From IMG/VR virus record IMGVR_UViG_3300033146_002524, positions 1 through 38,856 of that record: DNA of 38,856 nt. One strand, 5' to 3'. A program made the position numbers and the translations under genes. This DNA is from a virus. Below, piece by piece: positions 25,117-32,407 of this stretch. The notes below the pieces were generated by a model. It saw only the letters and a program-made list of their open reading frames with translations. It had not been told where the DNA came from and ran no database searches. Positions within the stretch are counted from its first letter, which is position 1. The number at the start of each line of letters is the position of its first letter.

Positions 25117-25520
25117 TATTCAGTTTCGCCCTTTTTAGCTCGCTCTAAAAGTTCTTTAAGCTCTTTAAGTTCTTCAGCGTTAAGTTTCCTTAAATCGTAG
25201 TTTTCGGTGAAGGTGTCTTTTTCAACTATCTTAACTTCTCCCTTTTCGCTTTGGTTTAGATACTGTTTGCCAAGCCAAACCAACATAGACTTATCACCCT
25301 TTACGGCTAAATCGTACTGCTTTAGCTTAAGTGTTTCTAAGCCTACCTGTCTTTTTTGTTGTTGATACTCTGAAAAAAGCATCTTTTTATCTCTAATACA
25401 TCGTTTGTAAAGCGTGTCTACTTTAACGCCGATAGTGTCGGCTATTACTGTACCCGATAAACCCGCTTTAAGAAGCCTATCTACTTTTTTCCAATCTACC
25501 ACAACTTTAGGGCGTGCCAT
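25116..25520 (-). CDS. terS: Terminase small subunit
   Basis: 134 aa. The N-terminal helix-turn-helix (WKKVDRLLKAGLSGTVIADT then IGVKVDTLYKRCIRD) is the DNA-recognition part, and the later SMLVWLGKQYLNQSEK is a very common word in phage small terminases. The C-terminus is a charged helix (NAEELKELKELLERAKK) that would contact the large subunit. Directly before terL. Confidence 0.88.
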   Translation of the reverse strand: MARPKVVVDWKKVDRLLKAGLSGTVIADTIGVKVDTLYKRCIRDKKMLFSEYQQQKRQVGLETLKLKQYDLAVKGDKSMLVWLGKQYLNQSEKGEVKIVEKDTFTENYDLRKLNAEELKELKELLERAKKGETE

Positions 25521-25536
25521 AATTTAACCTTCTTTT

Positions 25537-25989
25537 CTAAAGTTCGCAACCGCAATTAGGACAACACTTAGTAGGCTTCTCTTCGTTGTCCTCTAAAGGG
25601 TCGCTATCTTCGGTATCGTTAAGCAAGTCGGGAACATCTAAGCCCCAGTTCTCCAATAAGTCGGCTTCATAATCTACGCTTAATAAATCGTAATCCCATT
25701 CACCAAAGGCTACATTATCTTTTACAATAAACTCTTTTTTCTCTTCTTCTGTAAGGCTATCGGCTAAGATAATATCTACAAACTCTAAGCCAGCTTCTTT
25801 ACACGCTGAAAGTCGCATATTACCACCTAATACGGTGTAATCGTTGTCTACGACTATAGGGCGTATCTCTAACATTTTAGGAAAATCTTTTATAGATTTA
25901 ACTAACTTTGTAAATTTGTCGTCTTTAATTGTTCGCGGGTTATTCTTGTTTCTTTTGAGCTTTCCAATACTAACCTTTTGAATATCCAT
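25537..25989 (-). CDS. ParB/Srx-domain protein with C-terminal zinc knuckle
   Basis: 150 aa. Residues 1-95 are the ParB N-terminal fold: VSIGKLKRNKNNPRTIKDDK, KMLEIRPIVVDNDYTVLGGN with MRLSACKEAG, the GGNMR box that binds a nucleotide in ParB-type CTPases. Then EEEKKEFIVKDNVAFGEWDY. The end is acidic and closes with CCPNCGCEL, a likely zinc site. In other phages this protein often lies next to a DNA methyltransferase; none is present here. Known roles include nuclease-like and DNA-binding activity; here it heads the packaging operon, 16 bp before terS. Confidence 0.8.
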   Translation of the reverse strand: MDIQKVSIGKLKRNKNNPRTIKDDKFTKLVKSIKDFPKMLEIRPIVVDNDYTVLGGNMRLSACKEAGLEFVDIILADSLTEEEKKEFIVKDNVAFGEWDYDLLSVDYEADLLENWGLDVPDLLNDTEDSDPLEDNEEKPTKCCPNCGCEL

Positions 25990-26013
25990 AGCAAAGCCTT
26001 TCTTAATTTCCTA

Positions 26014-26044
26014 AGTATAACTATAAATATACGAAAAAACGCCC
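26014..26044 (-). promoter_or_regulatory. Candidate late promoter for the packaging operon
   Basis: TATACT at 26019-26014, followed by AAGAAAGG and the ParB-like start. The -10 is the same as that of the short RNA promoter, but no good -35 is present, so it may need an activator. Placed directly after the accessory-block terminator. Confidence 0.4.
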
Positions 26045-26088
26045 TAAAACAACACTTAAAATGATTTTATAGCGTGTTTCGGGGCGTT
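26033..26088 (-). terminator. Strong intrinsic terminator of the accessory operon
   Basis: Long stem AACGCCC / GGGCGTT with inner AACAC / GTGTT pairing, followed by six T. It separates the accessory block from the packaging block. Confidence 0.85.
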
Positions 26089-26138
26089 AATGGTACATAA
26101 ACGGCGTTTAATTGAGCTTAAAACAGGTTTAACGCGTT

Positions 26139-26336
26139 TTAAGTTTGGTTTCTGTTAAACGAAGTAAGCTCTGTTTTAAGATTTTTATAGAAGGCGTATC
26201 GCTGTTCGTCTTCTATTTCTTTTGGGCTTTTATCTGCTAAGTAGTTCTTTTCAAAGTTTCGCGTAATATCTGTAAGCTTCAGAGCATCGGCGGGGGTAAG
26301 CTCCAAGACTAAAACCTTTTTAGTTTTTGCTTCCAT
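26139..26336 (-). CDS. Small protein, 65 aa, unknown
   Basis: Last gene of the accessory block, 2 bp after the Nmad5-like gene. Sequence MEAKTKKVLVLELTPADALK then a charged helix with DKSPKEIEDEQRYAFYKNLK. A strand followed by helices; soluble. No family recognised. Confidence 0.6.
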   Translation of the reverse strand: MEAKTKKVLVLELTPADALKLTDITRNFEKNYLADKSPKEIEDEQRYAFYKNLKTELTSFNRNQT

Positions 26337-26338
26337 TT

Positions 26339-26890
26339 TTAAACCTCTTCTTTCAATCTTTCTTTAAGATTGTCTACGACCGCTACAGGTAAGCAAGAGT
26401 TTTTAACATTGCAAATTCTTACTACATCGTCTTCAAGTTCCACCCAAACATCTAAGAGCTGTTTAGTGGTATTTATCGAACTTAAAACGCCTTTCACTTC
26501 TCTTACAAGAGTAGAAACCTTTTTCTTTTTTTCTTCTAAGTTTCTGAAAGCTCTTACAAATTCATTATGCTTTTTAAAGCTTTTTCTGACAAGAATAGCA
26601 ATAGTAGAATATTCTGAATACTCTGTAGGGAACGGTAAACTTTCTTCAAGTTTCAAATAAACTGTACTTGTTTCTGAAGAAGTAACTTTAAATTTTCCAA
26701 GAAACTGTAGATGTTTTTTAGGAACATCTTTTAGTCTACTTTGGTCTTTCCCGAAAAATTCTTTATAGACTTCACCGCCCCAGTATGTTTTAAACTTTTC
26801 TTCAGTTTTAGAAAGCCCTTCTGTTTGCTTTTGAGTAATTACCCGTAAGAGCTGTCTTCTTTCTTCTTCGTTTAGTTTTTTACTTTTCAT
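26339..26890 (-). CDS. Nmad5-like protein (nucleotide modification associated domain)
   Basis: 183 aa. The layout resembles the Nmad5 family: a basic N-terminal helix (LNEEERRQLLRVITQKQT), a conserved centre VYLKLEESLPFPTEYSEY, a coiled helix, then REVKGVLSSINTTKQLLDVW followed by an acidic turn and SCLPVAVVDNLKERL near the end. The word V..VL.S..TTKQLL.VW.E and the final LPV..V..L are the features I recognise. Nmad domains are so named because of gene neighbourhoods with DNA-modifying enzymes; their reaction is not established. No modifying enzyme is seen nearby. Confidence 0.5.
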   Translation of the reverse strand: MKSKKLNEEERRQLLRVITQKQTEGLSKTEEKFKTYWGGEVYKEFFGKDQSRLKDVPKKHLQFLGKFKVTSSETSTVYLKLEESLPFPTEYSEYSTIAILVRKSFKKHNEFVRAFRNLEEKKKKVSTLVREVKGVLSSINTTKQLLDVWVELEDDVVRICNVKNSCLPVAVVDNLKERLKEEV

Positions 26891-26911
26891 TATCTACCGC
26901 CTTTTTTAGTG

Positions 26912-27163
26912 TTAAACTCTTTTGTCATTATTTTTTACCGCCTTTTTTATAAAGCCCCTTCTCTTCATATCCTCAAGCCAAGTATAATCTACAGCTTTTT
27001 GGTGTAACGGCGAAAAACAAAACATATCACCGTGCTTTATTAAGTTTTTCGTGTGAAAATCAACATCTTTTTTTAACTCTTCTTCTGAAGCGTTTTCTAT
27101 CAATTTGAAAATTTCAGCTTTACATAAAGGTTGTGAAGCAAAAGTATAAAACCATATATTCAT
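26912..27163 (-). CDS. Small protein, 83 aa, unknown
   Basis: Overlaps the next upstream gene by 4 bp. Sequence MNIWFYTFASQPLCKAEIFK then ENASEEELKKDVDFHTKNLI, HGDMFCFSPLHQKAVDYTWL and a basic tail. It has His, Cys and Trp residues in the centre that could bind a metal or ligand. No family recognised. Confidence 0.6.
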   Translation of the reverse strand: MNIWFYTFASQPLCKAEIFKLIENASEEELKKDVDFHTKNLIKHGDMFCFSPLHQKAVDYTWLEDMKRRGFIKKAVKNNDKRV

Positions 27164-27465
27164 TCTGAAAACTCCTCTACAAAAGAATTGTCGTATAGTT
27201 TAGAAGTACGCTTATAGGTTTCTTCTTCAAGGCGACCAGCAAACCGACTAATTACCACCCGTGAAGAAGCGTCGTTTACTTTGCTGTAAGCTTCGTGTAG
27301 CTTCTCAACAAAAGAAAAAGCCCCTGTAGCTGTAGCGTAAAAAGCAAGCGTGTAGTGCTTTAAAACGAAACTCATAATATCCAAATCAAACTCTACAGGC
27401 GTTACAGTAAAAGTATTTGTAATTGCTTCAGCTTCTCTTAATTTTACGACCGCGTAAATTTTCAT
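27160..27465 (-). CDS. Small protein, 101 aa, unknown
   Basis: Starts MKIYAVVKLREAEAITNTF, then a predicted strand-helix pair with IMSFVLKHYTLAFYATATGA, and a C-terminal acidic region. Soluble. It lies 11 bp after the 139-aa gene in the accessory operon. No family recognised. Confidence 0.6.
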   Translation of the reverse strand: MKIYAVVKLREAEAITNTFTVTPVEFDLDIMSFVLKHYTLAFYATATGAFSFVEKLHEAYSKVNDASSRVVISRFAGRLEEETYKRTSKLYDNSFVEEFSE

Positions 27466-27476
27466 AATATCGACCT

Positions 27477-27896
27477 TTAATATTCGTTAGGGTTTATAAA
27501 AGCTTCGTAAAAATCACCAATTTCTACACCTAATTCATTTTCTATATAAGGTTTTAAATCGACCTTAAAAGTGTACCCACTCCAAGAAGTAACACCAGCG
27601 TAAGAACTCTTTTCAAACTCAAAAAGAGAAAGAAAAAAAGAAGCGTTTGAAGCTGTAAGACAAACCAAAAAAGCCCCGTCTACGCCTAAATGTGTTTCTA
27701 CATTATGTTCTACAAGAAAGTCTACAAGCTTTTTAAGTTTATCGTTTTCACGGGTTCTTAATGTACCGTCTCCACTCAACTTAAATACCAAATCCCTTAT
27801 AGCGTCGTAAGCTTCTTCTCGGAGTGAACGCCCCGAAACATAGGCGTTCACTATTTCCAGTAGTTTCTTTTTAAAAGCTATACCCTGTTTAACCAC
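27477..27896 (-). CDS. Hypothetical protein, 139 aa
   Basis: Helical N-terminal half (GIAFKKKLLEIVNAYVSGRS, LREEAYDAIRDLVFKLSGDG) and a strand-rich C-terminal half (GAFLVCLTASNASFFLSLFE, AGVTSWSGYTFKVDLKPYIE). The helical part may be a dimer domain. It follows the zinc-ribbon protein by 2 bp. No family recognised. Confidence 0.6.
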   Translation of the reverse strand: MVKQGIAFKKKLLEIVNAYVSGRSLREEAYDAIRDLVFKLSGDGTLRTRENDKLKKLVDFLVEHNVETHLGVDGAFLVCLTASNASFFLSLFEFEKSSYAGVTSWSGYTFKVDLKPYIENELGVEIGDFYEAFINPNEY

Positions 27897-27898
27897 AC

Positions 27899-28939
27899 TT
27901 AAACCACTCTCGTAATATTTTCTTCAGATAAACCTTTACCACTAAGAAGACTTAACAGGTATTCTACATCATCGTCGTCTTGACCTGTAAGCGTATAAGT
28001 CACGCCGTCAAGTGTAGTAAATATAACGCGAAGACCTGTACCCGAAACCTCTACAGAAGCTTCGTAAACATCTTTAGGGTTCAACGGTGTAAGTTTATTG
28101 GTCGTAATTTCTGTAGAAAGAATAGTATCACCTAAGATAGTAACCGCTTCGACCTGTTCGGCTTCGTCGATATAAACACGCCCGACCTGTTCAAAAGCTA
28201 CGCCGTTTTCGCCTACAACATTAAATACTACTCTGTCTTTAATTCGTCTTACAGCGGTGTAGATAACATCTGAAATACTAAGGTAATTGAAGCCCGTTTT
28301 AAAAGTTTCTTTAACTTCTGAAGGTTCTTTTTTTTCTGTAGAAACTTCTTTTAACTGTTTTTTCTTTGCTTTTATTACAGCTTCTACGCCCTTCGCTGTA
28401 AAACACCACAACCCGTCTTCGTCACAATCTTCTTGAATTATATTTTTATCAAAAAGAGAGGACATAATACCACCGACTTGCGAAGCGTTGAAATTTGAGC
28501 TTTTTACAAGGTCTTCGGCTTTAAACCAAGAATAATTATCTACTCTCAAATCCTCTATTTCTTCAAGCGTTACATTTCCATTTGAAACACTAGCTATAAG
28601 AAGCATTATAGTATTTTCTTTATCTGTTGTTTCTGAAGAGTTCTTTCTTTTTATCTGTCTATCTATCTCTATACAAAAGTCGCAAAATTCGCTGTCAGTA
28701 TCGCCTTCAAGACCATCGCCACAACCAATACAAAAACGCTCTTCGTCTACAGCCTTGACAAAAAGTTGTGGTACAGTTTCTTCGCCGTTTGGTAAAACTC
28801 CTATTTTGTATCTGCAAATCTCATTTTCAACTAAAAAAGTTACAAAACAAGTGGTACGCTTCACTACCTCAAAAAGCAAACCTGTAGAAGAAGATTTGTA
28901 AACACCGCCGACTTCAAACTTTTTAATTTCCTTAGCCAT
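27899..28939 (-). CDS. Zinc-ribbon / winged-helix protein, first gene of the accessory block
   Basis: 346 aa. N-terminal 65 residues are a strand-rich module (VGGVYKSSSTGLLFEVVKRT). A zinc ribbon follows with Cys70-x2-Cys73 and Cys86-x2-Cys89 (FCIGCGDGLEG, EFCDFCIEI). Residues 110-190 look like a winged helix (SWFKAEDLVKSSNFNASQVG, then GIMSSLFDKNIIQEDCDEDG and CFTAKGVEAVIKA). The C-terminal 130 residues are strand-rich with GVTYTLTGQDDDDVEYLLSL. This mix of a zinc site and a DNA-binding-like fold suggests a regulator acting on host or phage transcription. No family is named. It is read directly from the second early-type promoter. Confidence 0.6.
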   Translation of the reverse strand: MAKEIKKFEVGGVYKSSSTGLLFEVVKRTTCFVTFLVENEICRYKIGVLPNGEETVPQLFVKAVDEERFCIGCGDGLEGDTDSEFCDFCIEIDRQIKRKNSSETTDKENTIMLLIASVSNGNVTLEEIEDLRVDNYSWFKAEDLVKSSNFNASQVGGIMSSLFDKNIIQEDCDEDGLWCFTAKGVEAVIKAKKKQLKEVSTEKKEPSEVKETFKTGFNYLSISDVIYTAVRRIKDRVVFNVVGENGVAFEQVGRVYIDEAEQVEAVTILGDTILSTEITTNKLTPLNPKDVYEASVEVSGTGLRVIFTTLDGVTYTLTGQDDDDVEYLLSLLSGKGLSEENITRVV

Positions 28940-28981
28940 CTTTAGCCACCTTTAAAAAAGATAAATTTTCCTTACGCTTTA

Positions 28982-29011
28982 AATATATAATAAAAAATAC
29001 TAAAAAGTAAA
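28982..29011 (-). promoter_or_regulatory. Early-type promoter of the accessory block
   Basis: TTTACT (29011-29006), 18 nt, TATATT (28987-28982). The first 12 bases TTTACTTTTTAG are the same as in the promoter at 36.7 kb, with identical spacing. A ribosome site AAAGGTGG follows before the zinc-ribbon gene. Confidence 0.72.
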
Positions 29012-29028
29012 CAAATATTACTTTTTAC

Positions 29029-29058
29029 AAAAAAAAGACGAAGCCCGAAGACTTCGCC
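29029..29058 (-). terminator. Intrinsic terminator of the early operon
   Basis: Stem GGCGAAG / CTTCGTC (one G-T pair), 8-nt loop, then eight T. It stands 24 bp after the stop of the 91-aa gene and directly before the accessory promoter. Confidence 0.85.
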
Positions 29059-29081
29059 AAATAAAACAAGTTATAAAATAT

Positions 29082-29357
29082 TTATCTGAAGACATAGCTG
29101 AAGCCGTCTTTATCAAGTACAAAAGCCTTTAGACCTTCAATAGTGCAGCTATAGGCTTTTATATCGTGTTTAACTCTGTTTTCGGGGCTAAACATATCTT
29201 CACTACGCTTTCTTCTACCTTTGCCGAACTTAAAGCCCAAGAAGGCTATTTTAAGCTCTCCTGTTAATACTTTGCTACGAAAATACACAATAGTAATTTC
29301 TTCTTTCTCCTTTATCAAGTTTTCGCAATCGCTTACAACTCTGAAAAATTTATACAT
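29082..29357 (-). CDS. Small protein, 91 aa, unknown
   Basis: I prefer ATG 29357, with AGAGG 8 nt upstream, over the GTG at 29366. Sequence MYKFFRVVSDCENLIKEKEE then IVYFRSKVLTGELKIAFLGF, a basic turn KFGKGRRKRSE and a final strand. It could bind nucleic acid through the basic turn. Overlaps the RusA-like gene end. Last gene of the early operon. No family recognised. Confidence 0.6.
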   Translation of the reverse strand: MYKFFRVVSDCENLIKEKEEITIVYFRSKVLTGELKIAFLGFKFGKGRRKRSEDMFSPENRVKHDIKAYSCTIEGLKAFVLDKDGFSYVFR

Positions 29358-29772
29358 CTTCTTCACCTCTGTAGAAAATTTCCATAACCGCCCCGCCGTC
29401 GTTTTTCCTGTAAACAGGAATAAGAGTTATAGCCCCTGTACATTGCCAACTATCATCTTTAAGCGTTCCATATTTTACGATAGTATCAAAGACGCTTTCG
29501 GCTTTGTTTGTCAAGTCAGCCCGACGCTTACAAGGAAAGTAAAAAGTTACTATAATTTCTTCAGCTACGATTTTATTTTTAGGTACTCCACTTAAAAGAA
29601 GTTCTGTAAGTGTTCGTTTTTCCCATTTGTCGAAAGCTTCAGAGGGTCTTATACCGCGTTTTTTCTTTCCGAACTTAGTAACCCTTTGTGAAGACTTCTT
29701 AGAAGGAATACGCCCGCAAAAGGTTACAGTAAGCTTTTTAAGATTAGCCTTCACTTGTAGGAATTTCGCCAC
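29350..29772 (-). CDS. rusA: RusA-like Holliday junction resolvase
   Basis: About 140 aa from GTG 29772; a GTG at 29754 is also possible, since the fold starts at LTVTFCGRIPSKKSSQRV. The signature RRADLTNKAESVFDTIVKYG (residues 83-102) then TLKDDSW is that of RusA: Asp86, Asp96 and Asp106/107 are candidate metal ligands. RusA dimers cut four-way DNA junctions. Here it would resolve branched DNA made by the Sak4/exonuclease/SSB recombination genes before packaging. Confidence 0.88.
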   Translation of the reverse strand: MAKFLQVKANLKKLTVTFCGRIPSKKSSQRVTKFGKKKRGIRPSEAFDKWEKRTLTELLLSGVPKNKIVAEEIIVTFYFPCKRRADLTNKAESVFDTIVKYGTLKDDSWQCTGAITLIPVYRKNDGGAVMEIFYRGEEDV

Positions 29773-29995
29773 TCTTAACCAACGCCGTATAACTTTCTAC
29801 AGCTTCGGCAAGTTCATTGTATCGCTTCATAAGATAAAGCCCCAAAAGTTCGGCGGGGCTTGTAAGACGCTCTACGCCTTCTTCGCCCTCAACGGTTACA
29901 GTTTCGCGGTACTCTACATCTTCGCGGTCAGTTTTAAGAGAAACGCCTATTTTGTTGTCTTCTAAATCTTCAAGCGTAATTGTTACTTTTGCCAT
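29744..29995 (-). CDS. Small acidic protein, 83 aa
   Basis: ATG 29995 with GGAG 8 nt upstream. Sequence MAKVTITLEDLEDNKIGVSL then strand-rich acidic part and a helix PAELLGLYLMKRYNELAEAV. This strand-strand-helix layout is frequent in small phage proteins next to RusA. Function unknown. Overlaps the RusA-like gene by 29 bp. Confidence 0.6.
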   Translation of the reverse strand: MAKVTITLEDLEDNKIGVSLKTDREDVEYRETVTVEGEEGVERLTSPAELLGLYLMKRYNELAEAVESYTALVKSGEIPTSEG

Positions 29996-29998
29996 TTG

Positions 29999-30145
29999 TT
30001 AGGCTCCTTTTTTGAAAAACTTTTCAACTCTGAAAAGAATAGTTATTAGTAAAATGTAAAACAAAATTACAGGTAAGTGTAAAACCAAATCTATAAGTAA
30101 GGCTAAATTTTCTTTAACCTTACTAAGCCATTTTAAAACCTTCAC
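29999..30145 (-). CDS. Tiny membrane protein, 48 aa
   Basis: GTG at 30145, 1 base after the MazG-like stop; TAA at 30001-29999. A basic start (MKVLKWLSKVKENLA) leads to one hydrophobic span (LVLHLPVILFYILLITILF) and a basic end (RVEKFFKKGA). Its last codons contain the GGAG site of the next gene, so the pair is coupled. A positive-hydrophobic-positive layout suggests an inner membrane peptide, possibly acting on the host membrane early in infection. Confidence 0.6.
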   Translation of the reverse strand: MKVLKWLSKVKENLALLIDLVLHLPVILFYILLITILFRVEKFFKKGA

Positions 30146-30146
30146 T

Positions 30147-30758
30147 TTAATAGTTCTTATTGTGAAGGTAGGGGCGACGGCTGTTATAGTTCATTTTTAG
30201 AAGAAGAAAATAACCCAAATTTAAGCCGTTCGCTTCTTCATAAATCAAAATAAAACCGATAGCTTTTTTAATAGCGTGGTCGAAATCTTCACTATTATAA
30301 ATCATTTTCCCATAGTAGCGTTCGATAAATTCAGAAAGAACATAGCTTACAGAAGCCGAAAGCCAAATTAAAGAGCGACCTTCTTTAAGCTCTTCGGGGT
30401 CTTCTTCAATCTGAATATTAGATAAATCGGTGTTATGGTAGCCCGCTAAGTCTAAAAGTCTTAAAAGAGCGTCTACAACTTCGTCTTCTACGCTGTCTTT
30501 AATTCTGCTACAAAAAGCGGTATCTTTCATTTTGTTAAACATATCGACCGAAGTATTTAAACTTCCCTTTTGTGTAATTTCGTCGATATATGCCTTTTTA
30601 TCAGCATAGCGTCCTTTCCTTTCAGCTTCTACAGCTTCGCAAACTTCGGTGATAACTAAAAAAACATTTCTTAAAACATTTTCTTTATCCCAAAACCCTT
30701 TTTTTACAGCGTTTTCGTGAACTTCTACCTTAAGTTCGTTTAATTGGTCTTTAAGCAT
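30147..30758 (-). CDS. MazG-like NTP pyrophosphohydrolase
   Basis: 203 aa, all-helical. The metal-binding pattern is E38-V-C-E41 in FLVITEVCEAVEAERKGRYA, then E93-V-V-D96 in VEDEVVDALLRLLDLAG. This ExxE...ExxD layout defines the all-alpha NTP pyrophosphatase superfamily. Such phage enzymes are thought to act on nucleotides, including alarmones or non-standard dNTPs. A second helical part follows (SVSYVLSEFIERYYGKMI), giving a two-part protein longer than the simplest members. Confidence 0.85.
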   Translation of the reverse strand: MLKDQLNELKVEVHENAVKKGFWDKENVLRNVFLVITEVCEAVEAERKGRYADKKAYIDEITQKGSLNTSVDMFNKMKDTAFCSRIKDSVEDEVVDALLRLLDLAGYHNTDLSNIQIEEDPEELKEGRSLIWLSASVSYVLSEFIERYYGKMIYNSEDFDHAIKKAIGFILIYEEANGLNLGYFLLLKMNYNSRRPYLHNKNY

Positions 30759-31173
30759 CTTTTAAGCCTTTCTTATTAAGAATATTAGTAGCCAGCTCTT
30801 TAGTGTAATCTTCTGAAACATCTAACTCTATACGCTCTAAAGCTTCTTTTAAATACTTTGTAGCGTTGTTTACATCTTCTTCAGTCACTTCTACCTCTGA
30901 AGCTTCAGAAGTAATAGTAAGCCCGTTAATAGCTTCTTCTACCATTTCCAAAATATTTTCTTCACCGTTGCCGATACCGATTTTAATATTACTACCTAAA
31001 ATATGGTCGCTAATACCTTTTACAGTAGAAAAGTAAGAAGTAGAAATTACCATTTCTTTATTAAAATTCTTACTATTTTCGTCTTTATTTACTCTCCAAG
31101 TTTCAACAATGAAGTTATAACTATCAACACGAACGGTATATTTTACACCGTTTCCAAATTTAAGAACTACCAC
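30751..31173 (-). CDS. Hypothetical protein, 140 aa
   Basis: Starts at GTG 31173, overlapping the 55-aa gene by 7 bp. The N-terminal half is strand-rich with KYTVRVDSYNFIVETWRVNK; the C-terminal half is acidic and helical (TEEDVNNATKYLKEALERIE). No family recognised. It is coupled to the MazG-like gene by an 8-bp overlap, so the two may act together. Confidence 0.6.
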   Translation of the reverse strand: MVVLKFGNGVKYTVRVDSYNFIVETWRVNKDENSKNFNKEMVISTSYFSTVKGISDHILGSNIKIGIGNGEENILEMVEEAINGLTITSEASEVEVTEEDVNNATKYLKEALERIELDVSEDYTKELATNILNKKGLKDA

Positions 31174-31334
31174 TCAAGCCCCCAATTTTTAGGTAATAAT
31201 ATTGTAGATAAAAGCATAATGCCGACTACTAAAGTAGCACCGTCGCCGTCAATGTGCGGGGCTAAAAGTATCGCTGTAATGTAGGCAACTTTAACCCCGC
31301 TTTTTTCATTTGTAATATTTATTGCAGTCTTCAC
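31167..31334 (-). CDS. Small hydrophobic protein, 55 aa
   Basis: GTG at 31334 overlaps the preceding stop as GTGA, and its own TAG overlaps the next GTG gene by 7 bp. Sequence MKTAINITNEKSGVKVAYIT then AILLAPHIDGDGATLVVGIM and LLSTILLPKNWGLEW. Two hydrophobic stretches (YITAILLAP, LVVGIMLLSTILLP) flank a polar HIDGDG turn, so a small membrane hairpin is likely. Function unknown. The tight coupling on both sides supports it as real. Confidence 0.65.
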   Translation of the reverse strand: MKTAINITNEKSGVKVAYITAILLAPHIDGDGATLVVGIMLLSTILLPKNWGLEW

Positions 31335-31564
31335 TTTTTACTACTTTCTGAAAGAGTATAAACGCCCCACTTTACCGCGTCGCCGAAGCGGTTTTTACCA
31401 GTTTCAAACTTAAGACCGATAGGGTAGCCCATTCGTCTAAGATTGTAAATAACCGCTGAAAGTCGCGTTACACCGTACAGCTCAATAGCTGTAATAGAAG
31501 TAATTGAACCGCTCTCTTTCAAGTGGTTTAAAACTCTGTCTTCTTGCGTTGCTCTTTTTGCCAT
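31331..31564 (-). CDS. Helix-turn-helix regulator, HTH_39-like
   Basis: 77 aa. EDRVLNHLKESGSITSITAI with ELYGVTRLSAVIYNLRRMGY is a classic winged-helix pattern (helix, turn, recognition helix) followed by a wing with KFETGKNRFGDAVKWGVYTL. Small proteins of this type are common in phage early regions. It may control the early operon it lies in; target unknown. Confidence 0.8.
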   Translation of the reverse strand: MAKRATQEDRVLNHLKESGSITSITAIELYGVTRLSAVIYNLRRMGYPIGLKFETGKNRFGDAVKWGVYTLSESSKK

Positions 31565-31584
31565 AATAAAGCCTTTCCTTTTGT

Positions 31585-31824
31585 TTATCCTAAGCGAACA
31601 CTTTTACAGTGTTCTTCAGAATTTCTTTTAGTTTCTTCTATAACTCTCTCTACAATAGCTAACCCTTCAGAAGTTGAACCTGTTACACCTTCTTCTACTA
31701 AGTAACCAGCTAAAGCCCTTTCTGTTCTGTGGCAAGAAGTAGAAAAAACTTCACCAGCTACAACCTTGCGAACCTCGAAAGCTTCACCAGTTTTAACTAT
31801 TTCATAACTCGCATTTATAACCAT
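31585..31824 (-). CDS. Small protein, 79 aa, unknown
   Basis: Sequence VINASYEIVKTGEAFEVRKV then VAGEVFSTSCHRTERALAGY, followed by a helical end. A strand pair then helices. It follows the helicase loader by 2 bp. No family recognised. Confidence 0.6.
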   Translation of the reverse strand: MVINASYEIVKTGEAFEVRKVVAGEVFSTSCHRTERALAGYLVEEGVTGSTSEGLAIVERVIEETKRNSEEHCKSVRLG

Positions 31825-31826
31825 CT

Positions 31827-32390
31827 TTAAACTTCTTTCTTTCTAAAGCTTCTACCGTTAAAAGTGATAACCCCGCCTACCTCTTCGGTTCTGCTGAAGA
31901 CCGAAACACCTAAAAAGGCTTTAAGACTATCGGCGGTGTCGTTTGCTATTAGTATCGTTGTTGCGTTAGGGTTATCGTAACGCTTGTCGATTATATAATT
32001 AAGTTCGCGGTTTTCAAACTCTGAACCTTTGCGAACCTCTAAGGCATCTATAATAAGAATATCGACCTTAATAATATCTTTTATAAAACCCCTGTAATTA
32101 TTATCTTTTTCATATCTACCCATCAGCCCCTCAAAAACCTCATAGGCTTTCAGGTACTTCACACGCTTTTTATTTGTAAGAGCGTAACCGCTTAGCGTTG
32201 TGGCTATTTGAGTTTTACCAGTTCCACGCTTGCCGATAAAGAAAAGAATACCACCACCCAAAACGATAGGCTTAAGCCTTTCGTAGCGTTCCGCCCACTC
32301 TTCACACTTGCTATCTACGGGTCTAAATTCAGAGTGTCTTTGTGGAAACCCCGAAGTAGTAAGCTTTCTTGTGATGCTATTTAAAATCAT
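31827..32390 (-). CDS. DnaC-like helicase loader ATPase
   Basis: 187 aa. Walker A GKRGTGKT (residues 53-60) in ILFFIGKRGTGKTQIATTLS, Walker B KVDILIIDAL (108-117), then GSEFENRELNYIIDKRYDNP and a sensor-like TTILIANDT. This is the DnaC/IstB type AAA+ layout. It is short because the N-terminal helicase-binding part is small. It would load the host replicative helicase at the phage origin together with the initiator encoded just before it. Confidence 0.85.
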   Translation of the reverse strand: MILNSITRKLTTSGFPQRHSEFRPVDSKCEEWAERYERLKPIVLGGGILFFIGKRGTGKTQIATTLSGYALTNKKRVKYLKAYEVFEGLMGRYEKDNNYRGFIKDIIKVDILIIDALEVRKGSEFENRELNYIIDKRYDNPNATTILIANDTADSLKAFLGVSVFSRTEEVGGVITFNGRSFRKKEV

Positions 32391-32407
32391 TTTAGCCTTT
32401 CCTTTTA

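Noticed and set aside
26890-26928. 12-codon minigene (MTKEFNTKKGGR) in TAATG overlap with the Nmad5-like start, with its own GGCGG site
   Set aside because: Too short to support. It overlaps the end of the 83-aa gene and may only be part of the ribosome-loading region of the next gene.
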